64,000 bases of DNA from an uncultured bacterium. GTDB taxonomy: Bacteria > Pseudomonadota > Alphaproteobacteria > Sphingomonadales > Sphingomonadaceae. The stretch lies in NCBI GenBank assembly GCA_942636505.2, contig CALOGB020000126.1:248001-312000 (forward strand), given 5' to 3'. The position numbers were made by a program, and so were the translations under genes. Position 1 is the stretch's first letter; each line of letters starts with the position of its first letter. Below the pieces are notes generated by a model. That model did not search any database, was not told the origin of the DNA, and saw only the letters and a list, made by a program, of their open reading frames with translations. Below, in pieces: positions 27,766-36,383 of the stretch.

Positions 27766-28848
27766 ATGACCTATCTCCGCTACAGCGACGACATCGAGAC
27801 GATCCAGCCCGACGAGCAGGAGTCGATCGACGGCATTATCCAGGGCATGTCGCAGCAGACCGAAACCGTCGGGAAGCGCGAGGGCCATGCGGTCCGCGCG
27901 AGCCACGCTAAGAGTTCGGCATGCGTGATCGGCGAACTGACGATCGCGCCCGGCCTGCCACCCGAACTCGCGCAGGGCGTGTTCGCGACGCCCGGCACGC
28001 ACCCCGTCGCGATCCGCTTCGCGCAGGGGCCCGGCGAGACGCTCGGCGACCGCGTCTCGACGCACCGCGGCATGGCGATCAAGATCTTCGACGTACCCGG
28101 CGACAAGCTGTCGGGGCATGATGCCGACACGCAGGATTTCGTGTTCGCGACGGGCACGACGTTTCCGTCCGGCACCGCGCAGGGGTTTCTGAGCGACGCC
28201 AAGAAGATCGGTGCGGCAGTACCCTTGCCGGAGGGCTTCAAGAGCGCGGTGTCGAGCCTTGCGCGCAACGTGAACAAGGCGCTGCATGCGGTCGGCACCG
28301 AGAGCCCCAAGGCGGACTTTTTCGGCCACCCGTTCAGCCATCCGCTTGCCGAACCGTATTTCAGCCAATGTCCGATCCGTTACGGCGATTACGTCGCCAA
28401 GCTCGGCGCCTTCCCCGCGTCGTCCGAACAGGCCGCGCTGAAGGACTGGGAACTCGACGCAAAGCAGGACGAGGACGGTTTCCGTCATGCCGCCGTCCGC
28501 TATTTCGGCGAACACGACGCGGTCTTCGAACTGCGCGTACAGCTCTGGGCGAACGCCGAGACTCAGCCGATCGAGGATACGTCGGTCGACTGGCCCGAGG
28601 AGGAGAGCCGCTACCTGACGGTCGGAACGATCCGCATCCCCCGGCAGGAAGCCTATAGCGCCGCCCGCGTCCGCTATTTCGACGATGTGATGACGTTCCG
28701 TCCCGCGCACGCACTCGCGGCGCATCGCCCGCTGGGCTCGGTAATGCGCGCCCGCTTGCAGGTCTATCAGGCGCTGTCGAAGCTGCGGCACGGCGAGAAC
28801 GGCATCAAGGCCGAAAACACCGCGAAAATCGACCAGATACCCGCGTGA
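27766..28848 (+). CDS. Catalase-family haem protein
   Basis: 360 residues, shorter than true catalases (about 480-500). RASHAKSSACVIGELTI corresponds to the catalase distal-His strand, and HPVAIRFAQGPGE, HRGMAIKIFDVPGDK and DTQDFVFATGTTFPSG are the catalase core. A probable proximal Tyr lies in ARVRYFDDVMTFRPAHAL. The protein matches the small Y4iL/SrpA-like subgroup, whose members may act as peroxidases or peroxygenases. It starts 8 bases after the hydrolase/propeller gene, so the two are probably one transcript. A stable UUCG hairpin follows the stop. Confidence 0.82.
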   Translation: MTYLRYSDDIETIQPDEQESIDGIIQGMSQQTETVGKREGHAVRASHAKSSACVIGELTIAPGLPPELAQGVFATPGTHPVAIRFAQGPGETLGDRVSTHRGMAIKIFDVPGDKLSGHDADTQDFVFATGTTFPSGTAQGFLSDAKKIGAAVPLPEGFKSAVSSLARNVNKALHAVGTESPKADFFGHPFSHPLAEPYFSQCPIRYGDYVAKLGAFPASSEQAALKDWELDAKQDEDGFRHAAVRYFGEHDAVFELRVQLWANAETQPIEDTSVDWPEEESRYLTVGTIRIPRQEAYSAARVRYFDDVMTFRPAHALAAHRPLGSVMRARLQVYQALSKLRHGENGIKAENTAKIDQIPA

Positions 28849-28853
28849 GACGA

Positions 28854-28871
28854 GGGTCCCTTCGGGGACCC
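28854..28871 (+). terminator. UUCG tetraloop hairpin
   Basis: GGGTCCC, the loop TTCG, then GGGACCC, six bases after the catalase-family stop. Very stable, but no T tract follows directly. It may act together with the bidirectional terminator 25 bases further on. Confidence 0.5.
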
Positions 28872-28889
28872 CGCTTGCGCTCCAGGCAA

Positions 28890-28926
28890 ATAAAAACCCC
28901 GCTAGCCCATGGGACTAGCGGGGTTT
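28890..28926 (-). terminator. Rho-independent terminator of tRNA-Val, probably bidirectional
   Basis: Stem CCCCGCTAG with its complement encloses TCCCATGGG-like bases. On the minus strand it is followed by TTTTTATTT, on the plus strand by TTTT. It ends the tRNA transcript and could also stop the catalase-family transcript. Confidence 0.85.
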
Positions 28927-28930
28927 TCAA

Positions 28931-29005
28931 TGGTGGGCGTGGCAAGGATTGAACTTGCGACCCCTGCGATGTCAACACAGTGCTCTACCACTGAGCTACA
29001 CGCCC
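28931..29005 (-). tRNA. tRNA-Val (anticodon GAC)
   Basis: Read on the minus strand: acceptor GGGCGTG/CACGCCC, D arm GCTCAGTGGTAGAGC, anticodon stem CTGTG/CGCAG with loop TTGACAT (anticodon GAC), T arm GCAAGTTCAATCCTTGC, and an encoded CCA end. It decodes GUC and GUU. The terminator lies directly downstream. Confidence 0.95.
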
Positions 29006-29049
29006 GCCGGAGGGCTCCACTAGCCGCGCTCTTCGCGGCGTGCAAGCCC

Positions 29050-29427
29050 TCAATGCATGCCCGTCACATTATCCATCTCGAACAGCCGATCGACCTCGGC
29101 GACCAGGTCGCGCAGGTGGAACGGCTTGGACAGCACGCGCGCCTGCGGCATCGCCCGCCCGGCCTTCAACGTGACCGCCGCAAAGCCGGTGATGAACATC
29201 ACGCGCAGGTCCGCACACATCTCGCCCGCCTTCTGCGCCAGTTCGATGCCGTCCATCTCGGGCATGACGATGTCGGTCAGCAACAGGTCGAACGTCTCGG
29301 TTTCGAGCAAGGGAATCGCCGCCGTCCCGCGGTCGACCGCGGTCACGGCATAGCCGGAGCGTTCGAGCGCCCGAGTCAGATACTCGCGCATGACCTGATC
29401 GTCCTCGGCCAGCAGAATTCGTAACAT
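29050..29427 (-). CDS. cpdR: CpdR-type single-domain response regulator
   Basis: 125 residues forming only a receiver domain: acidic pocket AEDD (8-10), phospho-acceptor Asp52 in LLTDIVMPEMDG, Thr in FITGFAA and Lys in LSKPFH. The sequence between these, including DLLLTDIVMPEMDGIELA, is that of CpdR, which in Caulobacter recruits the ClpXP protease to degrade cell-cycle regulators when unphosphorylated, under control of the CckA-ChpT relay. It is divergent from an N-formylglutamate amidohydrolase gene. A TTAACCAT element lies upstream. Confidence 0.88.
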   Translation of the reverse strand: MLRILLAEDDQVMREYLTRALERSGYAVTAVDRGTAAIPLLETETFDLLLTDIVMPEMDGIELAQKAGEMCADLRVMFITGFAAVTLKAGRAMPQARVLSKPFHLRDLVAEVDRLFEMDNVTGMH

Positions 29428-29480
29428 CGATCTAAAGTCCCGTTTTCACACGCACATTCCGCGGTCGCCCTACCCTGAAA

Positions 29481-29488
29481 ATGGTTAA
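29481..29488 (-). promoter_or_regulatory. Possible CtrA half-site upstream of cpdR
   Basis: On the minus strand the eight bases read TTAACCAT, a motif reported for CtrA-regulated promoters in Caulobacter. It lies 54 bases before the cpdR start. Only a short match, so chance is possible. Confidence 0.3.
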
Positions 29489-29537
29489 CATATCCAGGTC
29501 GATTGCCCATGCCCGGTGCTGGCCCTAGCGTGGTGCG

Positions 29538-30383
29538 ATGCAGTCTTCTTCCTTCGAGCGCCTGGGCGCAATGCCGCCCGTGAGCCCGGTGGTGGTGTCC
29601 GTCCCGCACGCAGGCCGGGACTATCCGCTCGCGCTCAAGACGGCGTTGCGCGTGCCGCTTGCCGGGCTGCTCCCGCTCGAGGACCGGCTCGTCGATGCGG
29701 TGGCGCGCGCCGCACGGACCGACCAGACGACGATCGTCCAGACCCGCGCGCGCGCTTGGATCGATCTCAACCGGCGCGAGGACGAACGCGATCCGCTGCT
29801 CGACGAGGGTGCGCCGTCGATGCCGCTTGCCCAGCAATCCGCCAAGCTGCGCAGCGGGCTCGGCCTCGTCCCGCGCCGCGCATCGGGGGCGGGCGACCTC
29901 TGGGCGCGGCGGTTCACCGATGCCGACGTCACCGCGCGGATCGCCAACGATCACCGCCCTTACCATGCGGCGCTCGCGTCGGCGTTGAAGGCGGCGCATG
30001 ATCGATTCGGCGTGGCGGTGTTGCTCGACGTGCATTCGATGCCACCGCTAGGCCCGGGTGGATCGCGTATCGTGATCGGCGACCGGTTCGGCCATTCCGC
30101 CGAGCCGCGCTTCGTCGCGCGAATCGAAGCCGAGTGCGTCGCGCGCGGTTTCTCTACAGCTATCAACGCGCCCTATGCGGGCGGGCATATCCTCGAACGC
30201 CATGCCTGTCCGGCCGCAAACGTTCATGCGGTCCAGTTCGAACTCGATCGTACGCTGTATCTCGATCGCAAGCTCCACGCGCCCGGCGCCGGATTCGCGC
30301 GCGTGGTCGATCTGGTGCGCGCGATCCTGGCGGCGCTCACCGACGAGGCTTTGCCCGTCCCGCTGGCCGCCGCCGCCGAATAA
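29538..30383 (+). CDS. N-formylglutamate amidohydrolase family protein
   Basis: 281 residues with the family's first block VVVSVPHAGRDYP, the metal/substrate segment WIDLNRREDERDP, LLDVHSMPPLG and a C-terminal NAPYAGGHILERH, which together give the His/Asp/Glu ligands of the zinc-peptidase-like fold. The classical reaction removes formate from N-formyl-L-glutamate in histidine degradation (HutG). No other hut genes are near. A conserved pairing with cpdR is common in alphaproteobacteria, so a different physiological substrate is possible. Convergent with mfd. Confidence 0.85.
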   Translation: MQSSSFERLGAMPPVSPVVVSVPHAGRDYPLALKTALRVPLAGLLPLEDRLVDAVARAARTDQTTIVQTRARAWIDLNRREDERDPLLDEGAPSMPLAQQSAKLRSGLGLVPRRASGAGDLWARRFTDADVTARIANDHRPYHAALASALKAAHDRFGVAVLLDVHSMPPLGPGGSRIVIGDRFGHSAEPRFVARIEAECVARGFSTAINAPYAGGHILERHACPAANVHAVQFELDRTLYLDRKLHAPGAGFARVVDLVRAILAALTDEALPVPLAAAAE

Positions 30384-30393
30384 CCGGACGCGC

Positions 30394-33300
30394 CTAGCCG
30401 ATCAGCGCGTCCAGCAGCTCCTCGATCCGCCCTGCCCGCGCGATCGGGTCGGCAATGCCCTCGGCGGCGATCCAGCGCCCGTTCTTCTCGACTAGATCGT
30501 CGAGCGGTTTCGCCGCAGTCCGATCGTGCGGCGTGAACGCGATCGCCGCGGGACCGGCGTCGATCTGTCGTATGCCCGCCTCAGGCGCCATCATCCGGAT
30601 ACGCGCCACCTGCAACAGTCGCAACGCCGCCTCGGGCGCCTTGCCGAACCGATCGTCCAGCTCCGCCTCGAACAGGTCGAGTGCCGAGACATCCTCCAGC
30701 CGCGCAAGCCGGCCATAGAGCGACATCCGCACCTCGATCTCGGGGATCCACGCTTCGGGAAGACTGCCGCCCAGTTCGAGGTGAAGCTCGGGAATCCAGT
30801 CGTCGATCGGCGCCCCGCCCTCGCGGTCGATCCGCGCCAGCCGCAATGCGCGGCCGAACAGATGCTGGTACAGGTCGATCCCGATCAGCTTCATGTGACC
30901 GGCCTGTGCCTCGCCGACCAGATCGCCCGCGCCCCGCAGATCGAGGTCGCGCGCGCTGATCGCAAAGCCCGCGCCCAGGCGGTCGAACGCCTGCAGCGTG
31001 CGCAACCGCTTCAGCGTCGCCTCCGCGATCGTCGCCTCGCCGTCGGACAGCAGCATCACCTGCCCCCGCCGTCCGCTGCGACCGACGCGGCCGCGAAGCT
31101 GATGCAGCTGCGACAGCCCGAACCGGTCCGCGTGATGCACGATCATCGTGTTGGCGCGCGGCACGTCGAGCCCGGCCTCGATGATGTTCGTCGCGAGCAG
31201 CACGTCGCCGTCTCCCGCCGCGAACGCGACCATCGCCTCGTCGATCTCCCCCGCCGGCATTTTCCCGTGCGCCTGCACCAGCCCGAGTTCGGGCACGAGC
31301 TTGGCCAGCTTGGCGGCTAGCGGCGCCATGTCGTCGATCCGCGGCACCACGACGAAGCTCTGTCCGCCCCGTGCACGCTCGCGACGCAGCGCCGCGCGCA
31401 CCGTCGCGTCGTCGAACTGCGCCACCGACGTGCGGATCGGCTGGCGACGTGCCGGCGGAGTGGCGATCACCGACAAGCCCTGCAACCCGATCATCGCGGA
31501 TTGCAGCGTGCGCGGGATCGGCGTTGCGCTCAGCGTCAGGACGTGCCCCGCCCCCAACGCGTGCATCTTCGCCTTGTCGGCCGCACCGAACCTTTGCTCT
31601 TCGTCGATCACGACGAGCGCGAGATCCTTGTACGCGACTCCCTTGCCGGCAATCGCCCCCGTGCCGATCACGACGCCGATCGATCCGTCCGCAAGCCCCG
31701 CCCGAACCCGCGCCTTCTCCGCGGTATTCGACAGCCGCGACAGGCCGGCGACGGTCACGCCGGTCCCCTCGAAGCGCTTCGAGAACGTCTCGATATGCTG
31801 GCGGACCAGCACCGTCGTCGGCGCGGCGATCGCAACCTGGCGCCCGGCCAGCGCAACGGCAGCAGCGGCTCGCAACGCGACTTCGGTCTTGCCGTAGCCG
31901 ACGTCGCCGATGATCAGCCGGTCCATCGGCTTGCCGCTCGCCAGGTCCGCCAGCGTCGTCGCGATCGCCTTCGCCTGGTCCGGTGTCTCGGTGAACGCGA
32001 AACCAGCCGCGAATTTCTCGTAGCGGGCACGGTCGGGCTCGATCGGATCGGTGGTGCGTGCGTCGCGTTCCGCAGCGATGGCGGCCAGGTCCCGCGCGCT
32101 TTCGGCGATCGCGGCATCGATCGCGCCCCGCCGTTTCTGCCACGACGCACCGTCGAGCGAATCGAGCGTGACCGCGTCGATCTCCGCGCCGTACCGCCAG
32201 ATCCGATCGGCCTCTCGCACCGGCACCAGGCGGCGGCCTTCCTTGGCATATTCCAGGACGATCGCGTCGCCGTCGGTACCCGGCAGCATTTCGAGCCCGC
32301 GGACGACGCCGATCCCGAACTCCTCGTGGACGATCACGTCGCCGCATCGCAGCTCGCTCGTCAATCCCGGCAACATGCCGGCGCTGCCGCCAGCGATCTC
32401 GTCGCCACGCGCGCGCCCGCCAAGCAGGTCCGCGCCGGCAACGACCGCGGTCCCGCGTGCGACGAACCCGCGATCGACCGGGGCGACCAGCAGCATGGCG
32501 TTGCCAGGCTTGGCCGAAACGACGTCCGTCCAGCGATCGACCGCCGTAAAGGTGATCTTCGCTGCCCGCTCGAGCCTGGGCTGGAGGAACCGCAGGTCGC
32601 GCGGTGACCCCACGACCAGCAGACGTCCATCTGCAAGCGCGTCCTTCGCGAACCGGGCGAACGCGCGCGCCGGATCGCGCCGTTCGATGAACCGCGGGGG
32701 CATGTCGTCGCCGATGTCGAACGCGGCCGTTTCACGTTTCGCGATCTCGGTTGCCCAGACCTTTTCGAGGACCAGATCGGCAGATGCACGACGCCGGGGC
32801 AGGCCATCCGCGGCGATGGCAAGAAACCGATCTCGCCGCTTTTCCGCATCCCGGTCAAACGCAATCGCCGCGTCCGGCAGATGCGCGAGGATCGACACGC
32901 CCTTCTCGACCACAGGCTCGGTCGCGCGGCCGATCTCGACGACGTCGACGTCGCCTAGGCCGAGCTGCGACACCGGATCGTAATCACGCAACCCCGTGAT
33001 GCGTCCATCGGCGAATTCGATTCGGACCGGGGTTTCGCGATCGGCGGGGAACACGTCGATCACGCCACCGCGTACCGCGATCTCGCCGGGCTCGTCGATC
33101 CGATCGTCGGTCAGGTAGCCGACCTCCTCGGCGATCGCGGCAAACGCCTCGATGTCGATCGGATCGCCGACCTGGAGCCGCGGTGGCGCCACGTCGAACA
33201 TCGGCGGCGGTGGATAGCGTACCGCAGTCGCCTCGGCGGTCGTCACCACCAGGATCGGTGCCGTCTTACTCTCGTACCCCGCGCGCAGCCGCCGCAACGC

Positions 33301-33579
33301 CGCAACCCGACGTCCGACATTGGCAGGCGATGCCGGCGCATCGTCGCCCGGCAGCGCATCGCTCGACGGCACGTGGACGACCAAAGCATCGGGCGCGAGC
33401 GCCGCCGCGATGGTCGCGATCTCCGTCGCACGCTGATCGTCCGCCGCGACGTACACGAGGTTTCCGTCAGACAAGCGCTCTACAATCGCCGCCGCCAGCG
33501 GCGCCACCGCCGCGCTAGGCTTCGCCGCAATCGCTGGCGCGATATCCGCATTTTCGACGTCTTGACTGACCTGAAGCAC
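30394..33579 (-). CDS. mfd: Transcription-repair coupling factor Mfd
   Basis: 1061 residues, somewhat shorter than the usual 1150. Domains in order: UvrB-like region (residues about 1-300; YVAADDQRATEIATIAAAL, RIEFADGRITGLRDYDPVSQ), RNA polymerase-interacting CarD-like domain (GDVIVHEEFGIGVVRGLEML), then the superfamily 2 translocase with Walker A GDVGYGKTE, DEEQ box VVIDEEQRFG, motif VI QLRGRVGRSGRRGQ and a C-terminal TRCF domain. Mfd pushes stalled RNA polymerase off damaged DNA and recruits UvrA. The start is GTG, with AAGGA upstream; a nearby ATG is out of frame. Confidence 0.95.
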   Translation of the reverse strand: MLQVSQDVENADIAPAIAAKPSAAVAPLAAAIVERLSDGNLVYVAADDQRATEIATIAAALAPDALVVHVPSSDALPGDDAPASPANVGRRVAALRRLRAGYESKTAPILVVTTAEATAVRYPPPPMFDVAPPRLQVGDPIDIEAFAAIAEEVGYLTDDRIDEPGEIAVRGGVIDVFPADRETPVRIEFADGRITGLRDYDPVSQLGLGDVDVVEIGRATEPVVEKGVSILAHLPDAAIAFDRDAEKRRDRFLAIAADGLPRRRASADLVLEKVWATEIAKRETAAFDIGDDMPPRFIERRDPARAFARFAKDALADGRLLVVGSPRDLRFLQPRLERAAKITFTAVDRWTDVVSAKPGNAMLLVAPVDRGFVARGTAVVAGADLLGGRARGDEIAGGSAGMLPGLTSELRCGDVIVHEEFGIGVVRGLEMLPGTDGDAIVLEYAKEGRRLVPVREADRIWRYGAEIDAVTLDSLDGASWQKRRGAIDAAIAESARDLAAIAAERDARTTDPIEPDRARYEKFAAGFAFTETPDQAKAIATTLADLASGKPMDRLIIGDVGYGKTEVALRAAAAVALAGRQVAIAAPTTVLVRQHIETFSKRFEGTGVTVAGLSRLSNTAEKARVRAGLADGSIGVVIGTGAIAGKGVAYKDLALVVIDEEQRFGAADKAKMHALGAGHVLTLSATPIPRTLQSAMIGLQGLSVIATPPARRQPIRTSVAQFDDATVRAALRRERARGGQSFVVVPRIDDMAPLAAKLAKLVPELGLVQAHGKMPAGEIDEAMVAFAAGDGDVLLATNIIEAGLDVPRANTMIVHHADRFGLSQLHQLRGRVGRSGRRGQVMLLSDGEATIAEATLKRLRTLQAFDRLGAGFAISARDLDLRGAGDLVGEAQAGHMKLIGIDLYQHLFGRALRLARIDREGGAPIDDWIPELHLELGGSLPEAWIPEIEVRMSLYGRLARLEDVSALDLFEAELDDRFGKAPEAALRLLQVARIRMMAPEAGIRQIDAGPAAIAFTPHDRTAAKPLDDLVEKNGRWIAAEGIADPIARAGRIEELLDALIG

Positions 33580-33661
33580 CGATACGCATCCTTCTTTCGA
33601 GGATGAACGTGATGTCGGCGGCGTGCGTTCCGGCGATACTATCCTCGATCAGGGTATTCGA

Positions 33662-34603
33662 TCACCATTCGAAGGCGGGAACGATCGTACGCCGTCCGAC
33701 CAGGAACGCGTCCGCCACGAGCCGCAGCGGCGTGACGTCCACATCGTTGGAGCGCGAGCCGACGAGTGCCGCGAACTTGGCATAGAGCCCGGGATATTCG
33801 GCGTCCGTCGCCTCGGTGACCGCGCCGTCGATCTCCAGGATCGCGCCGCCCATGCTCAGTTTCAGCGTACCGCCATCGGTCTCGACGACGATGTCCCATT
33901 GCTGCGGCCCTTCGTGAAGGAAGTCGAACGCCGCCGTGACGGCGATGTCGGCACAGGTGAGATCGATATCGGCAGCCAGCGGCGACATGCGGCCTTCCGG
34001 CACCTGCAGGTCCGCACGATGCACGACCCAGTCGCCGGGGAGGATCTCGGTCACGATCGACAGCGCGTTGATGCCGGGGTCGAACACGCCGAACCCGCCC
34101 GCTTCCAGGATCCAGTCCTGGCCGGGGTGCCAGCGTCGGATATCCTCGCGCCATGCGATCGTGACGCGCTCGACCGTGCGATCAGCGAGCCACGCGCGCG
34201 CCGGCGCGACGCCGGCCGCTTCGCGCGAATGCCAGGTTGCGAACAGCGATCGGCCAGCGGCAACCGCATGCGCCTCGATCCGCGCGACCTCGGACAGCGT
34301 CGCGGCAGGCGGCTTCTCCATCATCACGTCCAGTCCGGCGTCGAGCGCCGCCATCGCGATCGCGGACCGTCCGACCGGCGGCGTGCAGATCGAAACGGCA
34401 TCGAGGTCATGCCCGGCTGCGAGCAGTTCGGCGATGTCGTGGTAATTATCGACGCCGTCGACCACGGCATTGCGACTGACCGCCGCGACCAGTTCGAACC
34501 GCGGATCGTTCGCGATCGCCGGCAGATGCTGGTCGCGCGCGATCTTGCCAACGCCGATGATCGCCAGCCGGATCGGCTTTGCGGACTTTGCCTCGGTCGC
34601 CAT
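33662..34603 (-). CDS. Gfo/Idh/MocA oxidoreductase, probably D-galactose 1-dehydrogenase
   Basis: 313 residues. N-terminal Rossmann motif IIGVGKIARDQHLPAIA, the family lysine in MMEKPPAATLSEV, and the C-terminal domain with GGFGVFDPGINALSI, whose Asp and His-like residues bind substrate. The closest match I recognise is the NAD(P) galactose dehydrogenase of Pseudomonas type, which oxidises D-galactose to galactonolactone. This fits the neighbouring dgoK and dgoA genes of galactonate breakdown. Other aldose dehydrogenases of the same family cannot be excluded. It lies 31 bases after the GntR regulator stop, on the same strand. Confidence 0.78.
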   Translation of the reverse strand: MATEAKSAKPIRLAIIGVGKIARDQHLPAIANDPRFELVAAVSRNAVVDGVDNYHDIAELLAAGHDLDAVSICTPPVGRSAIAMAALDAGLDVMMEKPPAATLSEVARIEAHAVAAGRSLFATWHSREAAGVAPARAWLADRTVERVTIAWREDIRRWHPGQDWILEAGGFGVFDPGINALSIVTEILPGDWVVHRADLQVPEGRMSPLAADIDLTCADIAVTAAFDFLHEGPQQWDIVVETDGGTLKLSMGGAILEIDGAVTEATDAEYPGLYAKFAALVGSRSNDVDVTPLRLVADAFLVGRRTIVPAFEW

Positions 34604-34634
34604 TAAAACCCTCTCAGTTACAGTATAACGGTGC

Positions 34635-35360
34635 TTACTCGTCGCCGATCAGCGTCAGCACATCGCCGATGATCCGCGTCATCGCGATCCGCGCCGCGGC
34701 GGGGTCACGTGCGATGATCGCGTCCGCAACCGCGGCGTGATCGGGGATATTGGCGGAACGGCCCTTGATCCGGTTGGTGAAGCGGATCGACGTCCGCAGC
34801 GCGGTCGAGACCACCGATTGGAACTGCGCGTAGAATGGGTTCTTCGACGCCCGCAGGATCGCCATGTGAAACGCGATATCGGCCTCGAGCGGATCGGTCG
34901 TTCCCGCCTCGCCCGCTTCCATCTGCGCCAGTCCGTTGCGGATCGCCGCCTCGTCCGCAGCGTCGCCGAACCGCGCCGCCAATGCCGCGGCCTCCGGCTC
35001 GATGGCGACGCGCAACTGGTTGAAGTGCCGCAGCAACTCGACCGAGAACTTGCGCTCCAGCGTCCAGCGCAGCACGTCGGTATCGAACAGGTTCCATGAG
35101 CTTGCGGGTTGCACGACGGTCCCCTGCCGCGGCCGCGCGCTGACCAGGCCCTTCGCAGTCAGCATCTTGACCGCCTCGCGCGTCACCGATCGGCTCACGC
35201 CATGCGTCTTGGCGATCTCGGCTTCGGTCGGGAACGGACGGTTTTCGTAGCGTCCGGTGACGATCGCCCGACCGAGCGTGTCGAGCATCCCATGCGTCAG
35301 ATTACGGCCCAAGATCGCGGTGGCCGGAAGAACGTCGGTGTCTGTCATATCGGTCGCCAT
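34635..35360 (-). CDS. GntR/FadR-family regulator of galactonate genes (DgoR-like)
   Basis: 241 residues: winged helix-turn-helix (RPFPTEAEIAKTHGVSRSVTREAVKMLTAKG-type sequence, residues about 35-65), then an FCD effector domain with metal-binding His and Asp candidates in LRHFNQLRVAIEPEA, ADIAFHMAILRAS and PDHAAVADAI. The FadR subfamily includes DgoR, which represses galactonate genes until it binds galactonate. It is divergent from dgoK and upstream of the galactose dehydrogenase gene on its own strand. The start is uncertain between two in-frame ATGs (35360 and 35348); neither has a good ribosome binding site. Confidence 0.82.
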   Translation of the reverse strand: MATDMTDTDVLPATAILGRNLTHGMLDTLGRAIVTGRYENRPFPTEAEIAKTHGVSRSVTREAVKMLTAKGLVSARPRQGTVVQPASSWNLFDTDVLRWTLERKFSVELLRHFNQLRVAIEPEAAALAARFGDAADEAAIRNGLAQMEAGEAGTTDPLEADIAFHMAILRASKNPFYAQFQSVVSTALRTSIRFTNRIKGRSANIPDHAAVADAIIARDPAAARIAMTRIIGDVLTLIGDE

Positions 35361-35519
35361 CGGCCGGGTTTTGGCGCAACGCGCTCCTGGTGTCACGCGT
35401 CTTGCAACGCGCCGCAACGATATCCGGTGGAAGGCTTGCCGCATTCATCCTACAATTGGCGACAATGCGGGCAGAGACAGGTGAAACCGTCAAGCTCGCG
35501 ACGACGTCGAGGTAGAGTT

Positions 35520-36383
35520 ATGCAGCCTTTCATTGCAGTCGACTGGGGCACCACCAATCGGCGCGCGTTCCGGATCGAGGACGGTACCGTCGTTGCGACC
35601 GAACGCGACGACCGCGGCGCCGCGACCGTGGCGGCCAGCGAGTACGACGCCGAAGTTGCGGGTATCCGCGAACGGCTGGGCGACCTGCCGATGCTGCTCG
35701 CGGGGATGGTCGGATCGAACATCGGCTGGCGTAGCGTGCCCTACGTCGCCGCCCCCGCCGGACTTGCAGAAGTCGCCGCCGCGCTCGACCGGGTCGACGA
35801 ACGGACGGCGATCGTCCCCGGCTTGTCATACCGCGACGGGTTGCACGCCGATGTGATGCGCGGCGAAGAGGTCCAACTGCTGGGCGCGATCGCCGCAGAA
35901 CTGGTGCCGGCGGACGCGCTGCTCTGCCAGCCGGGTACGCACTGCAAATGGGCGACCGTAGAGGGCGGCAGGATCGCTCGGTTCACCACGGCGATGACCG
36001 GCGAACTCTTCGCGCTGCTCCGCGCGCACGGCGTCCTGTCGCGCCAACTCACCCATCCGGTCGAGCCGGGCACGGCCTTTCTCCAAGGCGTCGCGGAAGG
36101 CGCGAAACGCGATCTCGCCGCCAGCCTGTTCGCGATCCGCGCGCGCGGCGTACTCGGGATCGCCGACGACACGCACGCCGCCTCGTTCGCGAGCGGCCTG
36201 CTGATCGGCGCGGATACCGCCGCCCGGATCGAGGCCGGCGCGACCGTCCACATCCTCGCCGACGCCGTCCTCGGCGCGCTGTATGCCAGCGCGATCGATG
36301 CGCTCGGCGGCACCTCGCACCATATAGACAGCCAGGCCGCGTTCGTCGCCGGCATCACCCGCATCCAGGATCTTGCAGCATGA
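35520..36383 (+). CDS. dgoK: 2-dehydro-3-deoxygalactonokinase
   Basis: 287 residues of the DgoK fold: N-terminal phosphate-binding VDWGTTNRRAF, GMVGSNIGWR, QPGTHCKWATV and TAMTGELFALL are all family landmarks. It phosphorylates 2-keto-3-deoxygalactonate at C6. The ATG is taken because the conserved region begins at once; GAGGTAG precedes it. The stop overlaps the dgoA start as ATGA, so the kinase and aldolase are translationally coupled. Confidence 0.93.
   Translation: MQPFIAVDWGTTNRRAFRIEDGTVVATERDDRGAATVAASEYDAEVAGIRERLGDLPMLLAGMVGSNIGWRSVPYVAAPAGLAEVAAALDRVDERTAIVPGLSYRDGLHADVMRGEEVQLLGAIAAELVPADALLCQPGTHCKWATVEGGRIARFTTAMTGELFALLRAHGVLSRQLTHPVEPGTAFLQGVAEGAKRDLAASLFAIRARGVLGIADDTHAASFASGLLIGADTAARIEAGATVHILADAVLGALYASAIDALGGTSHHIDSQAAFVAGITRIQDLAA

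Noticed and set aside
30581..32347. 588-codon minus-strand frame inside mfd
   Set aside because: Arg/Gly-rich alternative frame of mfd, whose motifs are all in the chosen frame.
35361..35519. Operator for the GntR regulator between it and dgoK
   Set aside because: I looked for an inverted repeat of the FadR/DgoR type and saw only short CAATTG-like matches, too weak to list.
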